From the NCBI RefSeq assembly GCF_016801865.2, contig NC_068937.1, forward strand, positions 29,413,241-29,477,240: a DNA stretch of 64,000 nucleotides, given 5' to 3'. Under the pieces are notes generated by a model, which was given only the letters and a program-made list of their open reading frames with translations, did no database searches and was not told the origin of the DNA. A program made the translations under genes and the position numbers. Of this stretch, positions 55,029 through 64,000 are shown one piece after another; the stretch's first letter is position 1, and every line of letters begins with the position of its first letter. The stretch comes from Culex pipiens pallens. Its lineage: Eukaryota; Arthropoda; Insecta; Diptera; Culicidae.

Positions 55029-55920
55029 CGATAGCGGGAGGTATCGAATTATGTGTGTGTGTGTGTGGTCCAATCCAATACCCGCTAACCGGTAGCGAAA
55101 TTATGGGAAAGTATAATTTGTATCAGACTGTGTACATGCCGAATGCTGATACAGCTTATCTCAGTCCCGGGTATTGGGTGGTGATAGCCCTCGCGCTGCT
55201 TCCAACGACCCATTTCAGAATGACAGAGCTCCTTGCGGTCCAATTCCGAGGTCGCTGGGCATTGTTCGGCCCCGCCTAAACATAGAAGCAAGCATCTGAA
55301 GGAAACTCGATCTATATTTAGACTTCCAATCCCCTCAGGCAAATCAGGGATCAGCGCGTATTTAATAACATGAGAAGAATATATAACATGTTTCAACACT
55401 ACGGATCAATTCACTGCTAGAGTGTAAACCTTCTGATGGTGACTGTTTAGCGTCCCAGACCACCACCAATCCAAAGGTGTGAGTTCGAATCCCACCTGAT
55501 TCATTTTAGTTTTTGTTCATATTCAAAGTTAAAATTCCTGATTCCAAATTTCAAAGGTACCGACCGGGATTTGATCCCTGAACCTTCTGCTTGGGAGACA
55601 GAAGCCGTAACCATTAAGCCACGGAGCCGGTTGAATGGGACGTGGTTCTCTGTATGGCTTTTTGCGAGATGAGAGCAGAGGACAACAATCATCTCAACGT
55701 TTCCACTTTACCCGGGCTAATGACCGGCAGTTCCAGTTCACGATGATTTCCCTTCATATCTTAAAAACCACTTATGATTTTGGCACATATTCCGTTTGTC
55801 AGCGTTTCCTGTCATTACTGGCGGGAAAAATCTACGTGGAATCAGCTGTGCAGACCTCAAGTGTGACAGGAATGCAGGTTGAGCGACTCCCACGGGCGAT
55901 AGCGGGAGGTATCGAATTAT
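55029..55920. repeat. Segment bounded by an exact 24-bp direct repeat
   Basis: Identical 24-mers at 55029-55052 and 55897-55920 begin CGATAGCGGGAGGTATCG, whose ends CGATA and TATCG pair. They bound 844 bp of GC-richer sequence, including the SINE at 55433. They could be target-site duplicates of a large insertion or a duplicated functional hairpin. Confidence 0.7.
55433..55631. mobile_element. Two tRNA-like modules, head to head
   Basis: Plus-strand 55433-55503 carries box B GAGTTCGAATCCC. Minus-strand 55631-55559 folds with acceptor ACCGGCT / GGTCGGT, anticodon-like stem TCTGT / GCAGA with loop CTCCCAA, and box B-like GGGATCAAATCCC. Probably SINE remnants in opposite orientation, or a dimeric SINE with one module inverted. 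Not called as tRNA genes. Confidence 0.5.
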
Positions 55921-56711
55921 AGAACGAAAATCAAAGCATACTACTTGAAGGGACTGCAAAAAAAAAAAACAAATGGAGAGCTGGAGCAATATTGATATCG
56001 AGAAGCTCGACAGCCAGAGAGTTGACTGAAATTAGAAAATAATTTTTCAAACGACTTTTCAACAAAAATATCTCAAATTTCCGATTATCCCCAATTTTTT
56101 GGTTGATTCTTGATTTCTGGATTATACAGATTTTCCAACTAGAGTGGCCACCCTGTTATTCGTTTTAGGTGGAAAAAGTTTCGAAAGAGCAAGAAAAAGG
56201 CTTTACGTTGGCATAAAACTACTCACAAATGGTTCAAATAGATACTCCGATATTTAGTGTACTTTTTAATTAAATGCAACAATCAGTCATCGTTCAACAC
56301 TCATCGATACTCCACTGCAAACCCAGAAAGGCCGAAAAAATATGTTTGCCAAATTATTTTAATCCGACCCACATCACAAATTTTCTCCAATAAACAATTT
56401 AAAATTGTCTTAAATTGCGAACGACAAAAAGTTAGCAAAACGGGGAGATACGCGCTTAAACCTATTTAAGATTACATCATTAATGCACTATACATAAATA
56501 TGTGTGTAAGTGTGAGAGTGTTCTGTACGTGTGTTTCAAAGGGGATTCATCTCCTGAACGTGTGATTTTATGTTAAGGTTCGATGCAAACGATACAAATC
56601 AAAATCTATCAAACATTGATATCATCCTTAGAGAAAAAAACATCGTCGATTGCCTTAAAAACAAACATAAAAAACAAGAAAAAAAAGTAAACGGTACAAT
56701 TACCCCATGCC
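55921..56711. other. 3' flank of the minus-strand gene
   Basis: AT-rich. At 56130-56155 'actagagtggccaccctg' repeats the CAGGGTGGCCA-type repeat end seen at 50377. It probably includes the 3' UTR of the gene ending at 56712. Confidence 0.4.
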
Positions 56712-57094
56712 TTAGACATCATCCCCAGCCCCGCCACCATGGTGCAACCGATCGTCCAGAGTACTTCCGTCGATGGTGATCAGGCTCGCCCCGGCCAGGT
56801 CAATCTGATGGTGATGGTGATGGTCGTTGAGGTCCACGATGGTGTCGCCAACCAGTTCCGCACCACTCGTGTCCATCGTCATGGCCGCCGCCGACGTCTG
56901 CGTTGTCGTCGTTGGGTTGAACAGCGAGTGGCCAATCAGGGTTGGGACGGCGCTGGAGGTGGTCTGCTGGGTGAGCAGGGCTTCCGGCGGTTTGTGGGTC
57001 AGCAGGCTGTTGAGGGCGGTGTCGGTGCGGATCATGTTCGACAGCGTCGGGCTGCAGCTCACGTCGCCGAGGTGGGTCGTGTACACGTTTACCA
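56712..57094 (-). CDS. Terminal exon of the partial gene
   Basis: The acceptor CCCTTTTCCCCTCAG precedes TG GTA AAC. It encodes about 126 residues including SLLTHKPPEALLTQ and TMDTSGAELVGD, a His run and an Asp-rich end, then TAA. Confidence 0.75.
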
Positions 57095-60000
57095 CTGAGG
57101 GGAAAAGGGAAAAGAGAAAGGATGCAAACATGGTTAAACTGTTTCTTCAGGGTCGATCGTGTTTTGTTTTCCATGGCATTTTTTAAATTTTGATCGCGAA
57201 ATTTCATAAGAAAAGTTTCTTAATTCGTTAACTGATCTTTTTTTTCTATTTATTTACTTTAAGCTAAGTACGGAGCTCGGAAGGAAGGCTGTCGGGGAAA
57301 AATTTAATAATTCAAAAATCAAAAATTTAGAATTTCTTTGAATTTAATTTTCAAATACAAAAAAATCAAAAAATCACAGTTTCAAAAATTTAAATATTTT
57401 TAAAAACTTAAATGTTAAAAATCTGAAAAAAAATGTATAGGCTCAAAACAGAAAATTTGAACAAAAAACATTCAAACTGTAAAATCCCCAACGGGCCTGG
57501 TTCTAGAAAAAATCGACCCTCCTGAGTCCGAATATCGCGGTCACCTAGCCGGATTCCTTCAGGGAAGCGAGGTATTCAAGATGGCGACCAATATGGCTGC
57601 TGTACGGAAGATTCGCAATATTCCAATATGAAATTATATCATCAATTTTACCTCATTTGGGGTCGCTGAACTCGAATATGACCTTAAAAATCGGTCAGAG
57701 TGACCTGGGAGCGTGTAATCCAAAATGGCGTCCAATATGGCCAAAGGTCTTTAGGACCCTATTCAAATGCAAAAAAAAAAAAAAGATAAGACTACATTGA
57801 ACGATGGATCAACTATTAGGTTTTACGCCGACTCAATATTTAGGTTAGAAATTTGACAGCTTGGCTGCACTGTTTACATTTTTTTCACGTGTGTCTCATT
57901 GAAAATTCGTCGTGACGTGATTTGACAGCTCGCGTGCACTGTTTACATGGTCTTCGTCGATTATCGACGATTTTCCCCGAACAAAATCGACGACGACATC
58001 GAACTATGCTAATTCTATGTAAACAGTGCACTCCTTTCTAACCTCCAAATCGGACGGCCTAAACCCTAATGGTTCCCATGGATCCAAATATTAGATTTTT
58101 ACGTCAAAACATATTAAAAATAAGCATCGCACAAAAAAAACCTCAAACGCCAAATTTCATTTCTGTTACTTTTTAGCTCCGTACTAAAACGCAAAAAATC
58201 TAAAATTTTAAAATTCTAAAATTTTTAAAACATTAAATTTTTAAGATTTTAAATTTTTGAAATTTCAGAATTTTAAAATTTTAAATGCTAAAATTTTAAA
58301 ATTTTAAGATGATAAATTTTAAAATTTTAAAATGCTAATATTTTAAATTTCAGAAATTCAAAAAAAAATTTCGGGATACCTACTAAAATTTCAAACTTTC
58401 AAAATTCTAAAATTTAGAAATTCTAAAATATTCAAAATTCTAAAATTTTAAAAAATTTCAAATTTTCTAAATTCTAAAATTCTGAATCATCTAAATTTTA
58501 AATTTCTGACATTCTTAAATTAAAAATTCTGAAGAATTTCCAAATTCAAAAATTTTTAAATTATAAAATTTTATAATTAAAAAATTCAAATATTCGGAAA
58601 TTCAAAAATTCAAAAATTCAAAAATTTTAAATTCATTAGTTAATAAAGTTATAAATTCATAAATTTATAAAATTCTAAAATCTTGAATTTCGTTTTTTTA
58701 ACATGAATCAGTAAACAAAAATAGTGCATCGTTTTCCAAATTTTTAGCCTTCAGGTGCTGTAAACACTGCTGTCTCTAATCAGACTGCAGTCCCGATTCA
58801 TCCCAGTTGACGATACGGTACACAGTGGATCCATCAGACTGCAGTCCCGATTCATCCCAGTTGACGGTACGGTACACAGTGGATCCAGGTGTGACAAAAA
58901 TCGAAAAATGAAAGTTTAATTTCAGTAGTGTTAGTATTTTTCTATTTTTTCTCATACCTTCAAAAACACTTTCCCAAATTTTGAGCAAGATTGGATGGAA
59001 TTTGTTTTTCTGGAGGCTTTGAGAGTGCAGACATTATTATTATTTCTAGTAGCTGAAACTTCAAAATTCGCAAATATTATTTTTTCTTAAAACTTGCATA
59101 ACTCAGCCAATTTTAAACCAAATTTGATTCTTCTGGCTGCATTCGAAAGGTATTCAAAAGTTGTGAATTTGACTGTTCTTGGAATTTTGATTGACACTCC
59201 CCCTTTTTTTGCTATTTAAACGAAAGAAAGCATTAACTATTTTCAAAACCTTATTCTCAACTTTTTAAATTAAAATATATAAAATATAAAACTTTAAGAT
59301 TTTTAAATTTTGTAGGTGACGATCTTTGTTTTGCACCCTAGTAGGTATTAGGAGAAAATTCGAAAGGGGAAGGAGATAAAAACTAGAAATCAGGAGTTTT
59401 TTTTTAAAGGTCAAATAAACCAAATTTCCAGTGTTTGCCTTTTGGGTGTTTTTGAAATTGCCTTGAGTCAGGGGTATTAAAAACACCCAAAAAGCAAAAA
59501 CTGAAAATTTGGTTTATTGGACCTTTTTAAAAAAAAAACTCCAGAAATGAAATTTTCGTTGGCCTCAACAAAAATCTAGAGTTTTTTTTAAAGGTCCTTT
59601 AATTTATTGTGTTTCATATCTGCAACATTTGAAAGGGGCGGTATGACATTGCTCTTCCGGCCTTTCATTACACGCGTTAAATGGGACGAAAGGCCGTAAG
59701 AGCAATTTCGTACCGCCCCTTTCAAATGATGCTCCAGATATGTTTATAGGACCTTTATAAAAAACTCTAGAAATGTCTTCTGATCTTTTTCTACCTAAAC
59801 TACAGATACTACTGAAATGAGTACAGTTAAAATGTTATGATAGTCTCATAGAAGTCAAATAACACTTTTCCTCAAATACACCAATTTTTGAACACTCTAT
59901 TAACTGGACCACCCTAACGTTACTACTGTACTGTACCCTGATCAACTTTTCGGAAGATGACAAAGGTGTTAATTAAAAGTGTGGTACCTACGAATTTTGT

Positions 60001-60942
60001 TTTACAAATTTCGGTTATGGATCATTGTGATATGGTACCACCCTAACATTTTATTTGTTAAGATTTACACACACACAAAATCAAAATTTGAAGCTGCTAT
60101 TGATATAAAAAAATACAATTTCAGCAATTAAAAAAAATATTAAAAAAAAATAATTTATGAGTCATCCTAATGTAGGTACTTAGATTTTATTTCATGAAAA
60201 AAATAATATTTTTTGTGCATATTTGGTAGAATACCTGACATTTTTTTTTAATTTTGTCACACCTTTGTTCGGAGAGGATCCACTGTGCGGTATGTCCACG
60301 CATTTTTGCACGAAATTGTGCCGCTCGTGTCAATGCTCTACTGCTGCTGTCAACTGCTTCCTACTCACCATGTATCGTCCCCCCGTTCGCCAAACTCGTC
60401 CCGGGCATCGTGGTGTACTGCGTGGTCGTCCCCGGCACCACCCCTCCCTGCACCTGCACACTTCCCACGTCCAAACTGCCCGGCGTCAGATAGCTGAACC
60501 CGCTGGCGTCCAACAGCCCCGCACTCGGTCCCAGCCCGATCCCATCGTGACTGGTCGAAACCAGCTGGTTCGTACTGTTCAAGACGTTCGCCAGCGAGGT
60601 CGGCGTTATCTTCAGCGTCGATCCCGTCGTCGTCGCCGTCGTCGTGCTGGACGTCAGGTTGATCTGGCTGAGGCCCTTGCCACCGGTGCTTACGAGCGTG
60701 CCGCCCATTCCGCCGAGGGTGAGGCCGGCGCTTTGCTGCTGGAGTTGTTGCTGGTGTTGCTGCATTAGGGAGTTGTTGACGCCGCCGCCGCCGCCTCCCG
60801 GACCGGAACCGACTCCCGGGAGGACGTCGCTGGTGGATTGAGGGGCCAGTACGGTGGTCGTGGCTGTGGAGAGGGCCTCGCTGGCCGTTGCGTTGTGCAG
60901 GTTGATCTCTAGATTCTGCAGCTCTGGAATGTGCGGGCGGAC
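56712..60942 (-). CDS. C-terminal part of a Gln/Thr/Ser/Gly-rich nuclear-type protein (partial)
   Basis: Exons 60942-60369 and 57094-56712 join in phase (CAT G | TG GTA) across GTGAGT and CCTCAG borders, giving 317 residues to the stop. The chain starts VRPHIPELQNLEINLHN, has a G6 run, a QQHQQQLQQQ stretch, Thr/Ser-rich tracts (TSSTTTATTTG), then a second exon with VYTTHLGDVSCSPTLSNMI and a DHHHHHQ run before GGGAGDDV. Composition and lack of a folded domain resemble the activation or regulatory tail of a transcription factor; DNA-binding exons would lie beyond the window edge. I do not recognise the family and give no symbol. The codons are strongly GC3-biased, as in the other real exons. 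A further exon within the 3.3-kb intron cannot be excluded but is not needed. Confidence 0.7.
57803..58085. mobile_element. Foldback element with TGCACTGTTTACAT inner ends
   Basis: The left arm has ATTAGGTTTTACGCCGAC, AGGTTAGAA and GCTGCACTGTTTACAT. The right arm reads ATGTAAACAGTGCAC, TTCTAACCT and GTCCGATTTGG-like words in reverse. A central GATTATCGACGATTTTC is also nearly self-complementary. It is an imperfect inverted repeat of about 280 bp with no frame. Confidence 0.6.
58190..58690. repeat. Degenerate AAAATTTT / AAATTCTA simple repeats
   Basis: About 500 bp of A/T words built on AATTTT and AAAATT with slipping periods near 9-10. It may be an aged relative of the 9-bp satellites at 3.8-12 kb and 61.4-64 kb. 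Confidence 0.6.
58779..58886 (-). repeat. 54-bp unit repeated twice in tandem
   Basis: Units 58779-58832 and 58833-58886 differ at about one base. On the minus strand both stay open as GSTVYRTVNWDESGLQSD, 18 residues each. The word CAGACTGCAGTCCCGATTC resembles 23451 in element P, so it probably derives from that repeat rather than an exon. Confidence 0.75.
59382..59773. mobile_element. Two adjacent hairpin elements sharing TTTTTTTAAAGGTCC ends
   Basis: The first hairpin (59382-59549) has arms with TTTTTAAAGGTC, AATAAACCAAATTT and TTTTGGGTGTTTTT. The second (59574-59773) has arms with TTTAAAGGTCCT, TTTGAAAGGGGCGGTA and TTGCTCTT, around CACGCG. A relative with the same GGGTGTTTT arms lies at 22996-23125, and AAAGGTCC also appears at 30912. 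Confidence 0.7.
60369..60942 (-). CDS. Upstream exon of the partial gene
   Basis: The acceptor CCCCCTTTTCCAG precedes GTC CGC CCG CAC, and the donor is ATG|GTGAGTAGG. It encodes 191 residues plus one base: VRPHIPELQNLEINLHN, a short Gly run, the Gln-rich stretch and KITPTSLANVLNSTNQLV. Exons further upstream are outside the window. Confidence 0.75.
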
Positions 60943-61419
60943 CTGGAAAAGGGGGAGATGTTTATAATTTAATAAAAATAATCATTAATTTAAATGAAAA
61001 TCGTATTCGATGATCCTCGCCAAAGTGTCGCAACACGAAATTTGTATTATTTTCTTCTCAAAAATGCTCTAATCTAAAATATGACTTCAACTTCTGTAAT
61101 CTACGATGGTGATTAAAATTGTTGCATTTAAGAATTAAAGAATCCTGCAGGTTGTCATTACTTCAAAGGTCCAAAATTTAAGAAGTTCAAGAATTTAATA
61201 ATTTTAAACATAGATCTAAGGTTTTTTTTTCTTAAAATTTATTTTCCCTAAAAGAGCACGCAGCTAGCAAAATCTAAAAGTAGAAACATGTACCCTCCCT
61301 GTTAAGGCTTATGAATTGATCTCAGTTGAAAGGTTCTCCAAATCTCTGAATTGCAAATGTAACATCCTGGCGCAGAACTGTTAAATTCTAATAAACACTA
61401 ATTGAATTGAATTGAAAAA
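60943..61419 (-). other. Intron flank of the partial gene
   Basis: AT-rich sequence upstream of the acceptor at 60943, with nothing coding. It merges into the satellite. Confidence 0.5.
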
Positions 61420-64000
61420 AATAATAATTTTATAAATTTTCAGAATTTTTAGTATTTTCAGAATTTTTAAAATTTTCCAAATTTTTCTATTTTTTTTAAT
61501 TTTTAGGATTTTCAGAATTTTTAGAATTTTCAGATTTTCCAGAATTTTTATAACTTTTATAGTTTTCATAATTTTCACAATTTTCTTAATTTTCCAAATT
61601 TTCCAAATTTTCCTAATTTTTCTAATTTTCCTAGTTTATCTAATTTTCCTAATTTTCCTAATTTTTCTAATTTTCATAATTTTAAAAAATTTCATAACTT
61701 CCATAATTTTCATAATTTTCTAATTTTCTTTATTTTCATAATTTTCATAATTTTCATAATTTTCATAATTTTTATAATTTTCCTAATTTTCTTAATTTTC
61801 CTAATTGTCCTAATTGTCCTAATTTTCCTAATTTTCCTAATTTTCCTAATTTTCCTTATTTTCTTAATTTTCTGAATTTTCCTAATTGTCCTGATTTTCC
61901 TAATTTTCCTAATTTTCCTAATCTTCTTAATTTTCCTAATTTTCCTAATTTTCCTAATTTTCCTAATTTTCCTAATTTTCCTTATTTTCCTAATTTTCCT
62001 AATTTTCCTAATTTTCCTAATTTTCCTAATTTTCCTAATTTTCCTAATTTTCCAAATTTTCCAAATTTTCCTAATTTCCTAATTTTCTTAATTTTCTGAA
62101 TTTTCCTAATTGTCCTGATTTTCCTAATTTTCCTAATTTTCCTAATCTTCTTAATTTTCCTTATTTTCCTAATTTTCCTAATTTTCCTAATTTTACTGAT
62201 TTTCCTAATTTTCCTAATTTTCCTAATTTTTCATAATTTTCATAATTTTCATAATTTTCATAATTTTCATAATTTTCATAATTTTCATAATTTTTATAAT
62301 TTTCATAATTTTCATAATTTTCATAATTTTCATAATTTTCATAATTTTCATAATTTTCATAATTTTCATAATTTTCATAATTTTCATAATTTTCATAATT
62401 TTCATAATTTTCATAATTTTCATAATTTTCATAATTTTCATAATTTTCATAATTTTCATAATTTTCATAATTTTCATAATTTTCATAATATTCATAATTT
62501 TCATAATTTTCATAATTTTCATAATTTTTTATAATTTTCATAATTTTTATATTTTTTATAATTTTCATAATTTTCATAATTTTCATAATTTTCATAATTT
62601 TCATAATTTTCATAATTTTCATAATTTTCATAATTTTCATAATTTTCATAATTTTCTTAATTTTCTGAATTTTCCTAATTGTCCTGATTTTCCTAATTTT
62701 CCTAATCTTCTTAATTTTCCTTATTTTCCTAATTTTCCTAATTTTCCTAATTTTACTAATTTTCCTAATTTTCCTAATTTTCCTAATTTTTCATAATTTT
62801 CATAATTTTCATAATTTTCATAATTTTCATAATTTTCATAATTTTCATAATTTTCATAATTTTCATAATTTTCATAATTTTCATAATTTTCATAATTTTC
62901 ATAATTTTTATAATTTTCATAATTTTCATAATTTTCATAATTTTCATAATTTTCATAATTTTCATAATTTTCATAATTTTCATAATTTTCATAATTTTCA
63001 TAATTTTCATAATTTTCATAATTTTCATAATTTTCATAATTTTCATAATTTTCATAATTTTCATAATTTTCATAATTTTCATAATTTTCATAATTTTCAT
63101 AATTTTCATAATTTTCATAATTTTCATAATTTTCATAATTTTCATAATTTTCATAATTTTTTATAATTTTCATAATTTTTATATTTTTTATAATTTTCAT
63201 AATTTTCATAATTTTCCTAATTTTCATAATTTTCATAATTTTCATAATTTTCATAATTTTTATAATTTTCATAATTTTTATAATTTTCATTATTTTCATA
63301 ATTTTCATAATTTTCATAATTTTCATAATTTTCATAATTTTCATAATTTTCATAATTTTCATAATTTGCATAATTTTCATAATTTTCATAATTTTCATAA
63401 TTTTCATAATTTTCATAATTTTCATAATTTTCATAATTTTCATAATTTTCATAATTTTCATAATTATCATAATTTTTTATAATTTAAAGAATTTTAAGAA
63501 TTTTAAGAATTTTAAGAATTTTAAGAATTTTAAGAATTTTTCTAATTTTCCTAATTTTCTTAATTTTCCTAATTTTCTTAATTTTCATAATTTTCATAAT
63601 TTTCCTATTTTTCTTTATTTTCTTAATTTTCCTAATTTTCCTAATTTTCCTAATTTTCCTAATTTTCCTATTTTTTTAATTTTCCTAATTTTCATAATTT
63701 TCATAATTTTCATAATTTTTATAATTTTCATAATTTCATAATTTTCATAATTTTAATAATTTTCATAATTATCATATTTTCATAATTATCATAATTTTAT
63801 ATAATTTAAAGAATTTTAAAAATTTTAAGAATTTTAAGAATTTTAAGAATTTTAAAAATTTTAAGAATTTTAAGAAATTTTAAGAATTTTAAGAATTTTA
63901 AGAATTTTAAGAATTTTAAGAATTTTAAGAATTTTAAAAATTTTAAGAATATAAATAAGAATTTTAAGAATTTTAAAAAATTTAAAAATTTTAAGAATTT
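61420..64000. repeat. 9-bp satellite array (CATAATTTT, CCTAATTTT, AAGAATTTT), runs off the edge
   Basis: Tandem 9-mers with core AATTTT and a changing triplet: mainly CATAATTTT (62222-62650, 62790-63475), CCTAATTTT (61600-62220, 62680-62790) and AAGAATTTT (63483-63990). A signature CTTAATTTTCTGAATTTT with CCTAATTGTCCTG recurs near 61870, 62087 and 62655, and ATTTTTATATTTTTTATA near 62545 and 63176. It therefore also has higher-order structure, roughly 570-630 bp. MKI and NYE frames on the minus strand are artefacts. It lies upstream of the exon at 60942 and so probably within an intron. Confidence 0.95.

Larger units (their letters stand above)
57095..60368 (-). other. Intron of the partial gene (3,274 bp)
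   Basis: Bounded by GTGAGTAGG (donor at 60368) and TTTTCCCCTCAG (acceptor). It hosts a foldback at 57803, degenerate AAAATTTT repeats at 58190, a 54-bp tandem duplication at 58779 and twin hairpins at 59382-59773. Confidence 0.7.

Noticed and set aside
56739..57207. Overlapping 119-139 codon frames on both strands
   Set aside because: Shadows of the terminal exon; only the minus frame with the acceptor at 57095 is in phase with the upstream exon.
60223..60768. 181-codon plus-strand Arg-rich frame
   Set aside because: Antisense shadow of the GC-rich exon 60369-60942.
62161..63470. MKI and NYE repeat frames
   Set aside because: Products of the CATAATTTT 9-mer array.

Overview
This is a window of a large, intron-rich, repeat-laden insect genome. 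The best guess is a culicine mosquito, possibly Culex. The reasons are spliced genes with GC-rich exons in AT-rich DNA, tRNA-derived SINEs, many short foldback elements and MITEs, and repeat ends that resemble ones I associate with Aedes and Culex; this last point is recall, not a search. A 100-base run of N marks a scaffold gap. Nothing here is prokaryotic: no operon, phage or CRISPR array.

Three protein-coding loci can be supported. (1) A glutathione peroxidase of the GPX4/PHGPx type lies on the minus strand (910-12705). Its three coding exons join in phase to a 204-residue protein with an N-terminal targeting or anchor segment. Intron 1 is about 10.9 kb, and about 8.3 kb of it is a 9-bp satellite with centromere-like higher-order organisation. 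(2) A single-exon BTB/H1 protein of the KCTD8/12/16 group lies on the plus strand (39328-40014), preceded by a GC-rich, GAGA-rich leader. (3) The 3' part of a minus-strand gene (56712-60942, continuing off the right edge) encodes a Gln/Thr/Ser/Gly-rich and His-rich chain, typical of a transcriptional regulator but not identified. Its introns hold further AATTTT-based 9-bp satellites (61.4-64.0 kb), degenerate A/T repeats and foldback elements.

Layout: 0-0.9 kb, repeat fragment and 3' flank; 0.9-12.7 kb, GPx gene and satellite intron; 13.3-14.25 kb, two abutting 7-bp satellites; 14-36.5 kb, AT-rich intergenic or intronic DNA holding several repeat families; 36.6-40.2 kb, a SINE, then the KCTD leader and gene; 40-46 kb, mostly unique AT-rich DNA with a MITE; 46.1-46.9 kb, a palindrome ending at the scaffold gap; 47-50.4 kb, a foldback with 600-bp arms and a SINE in its loop; 50.4-56.7 kb, mixed repeats; 56.7-64 kb, the third gene.

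The three genes do not form a pathway. The main novelty is structural: parallel 9-bp AATTTT-NNN satellites inside introns of two genes with the same strand polarity, one with a four-module higher-order repeat; a tRNA-like module inside a TIR-bounded element; and a recurring GCCATAATGGC / TTTGACAG motif pair.
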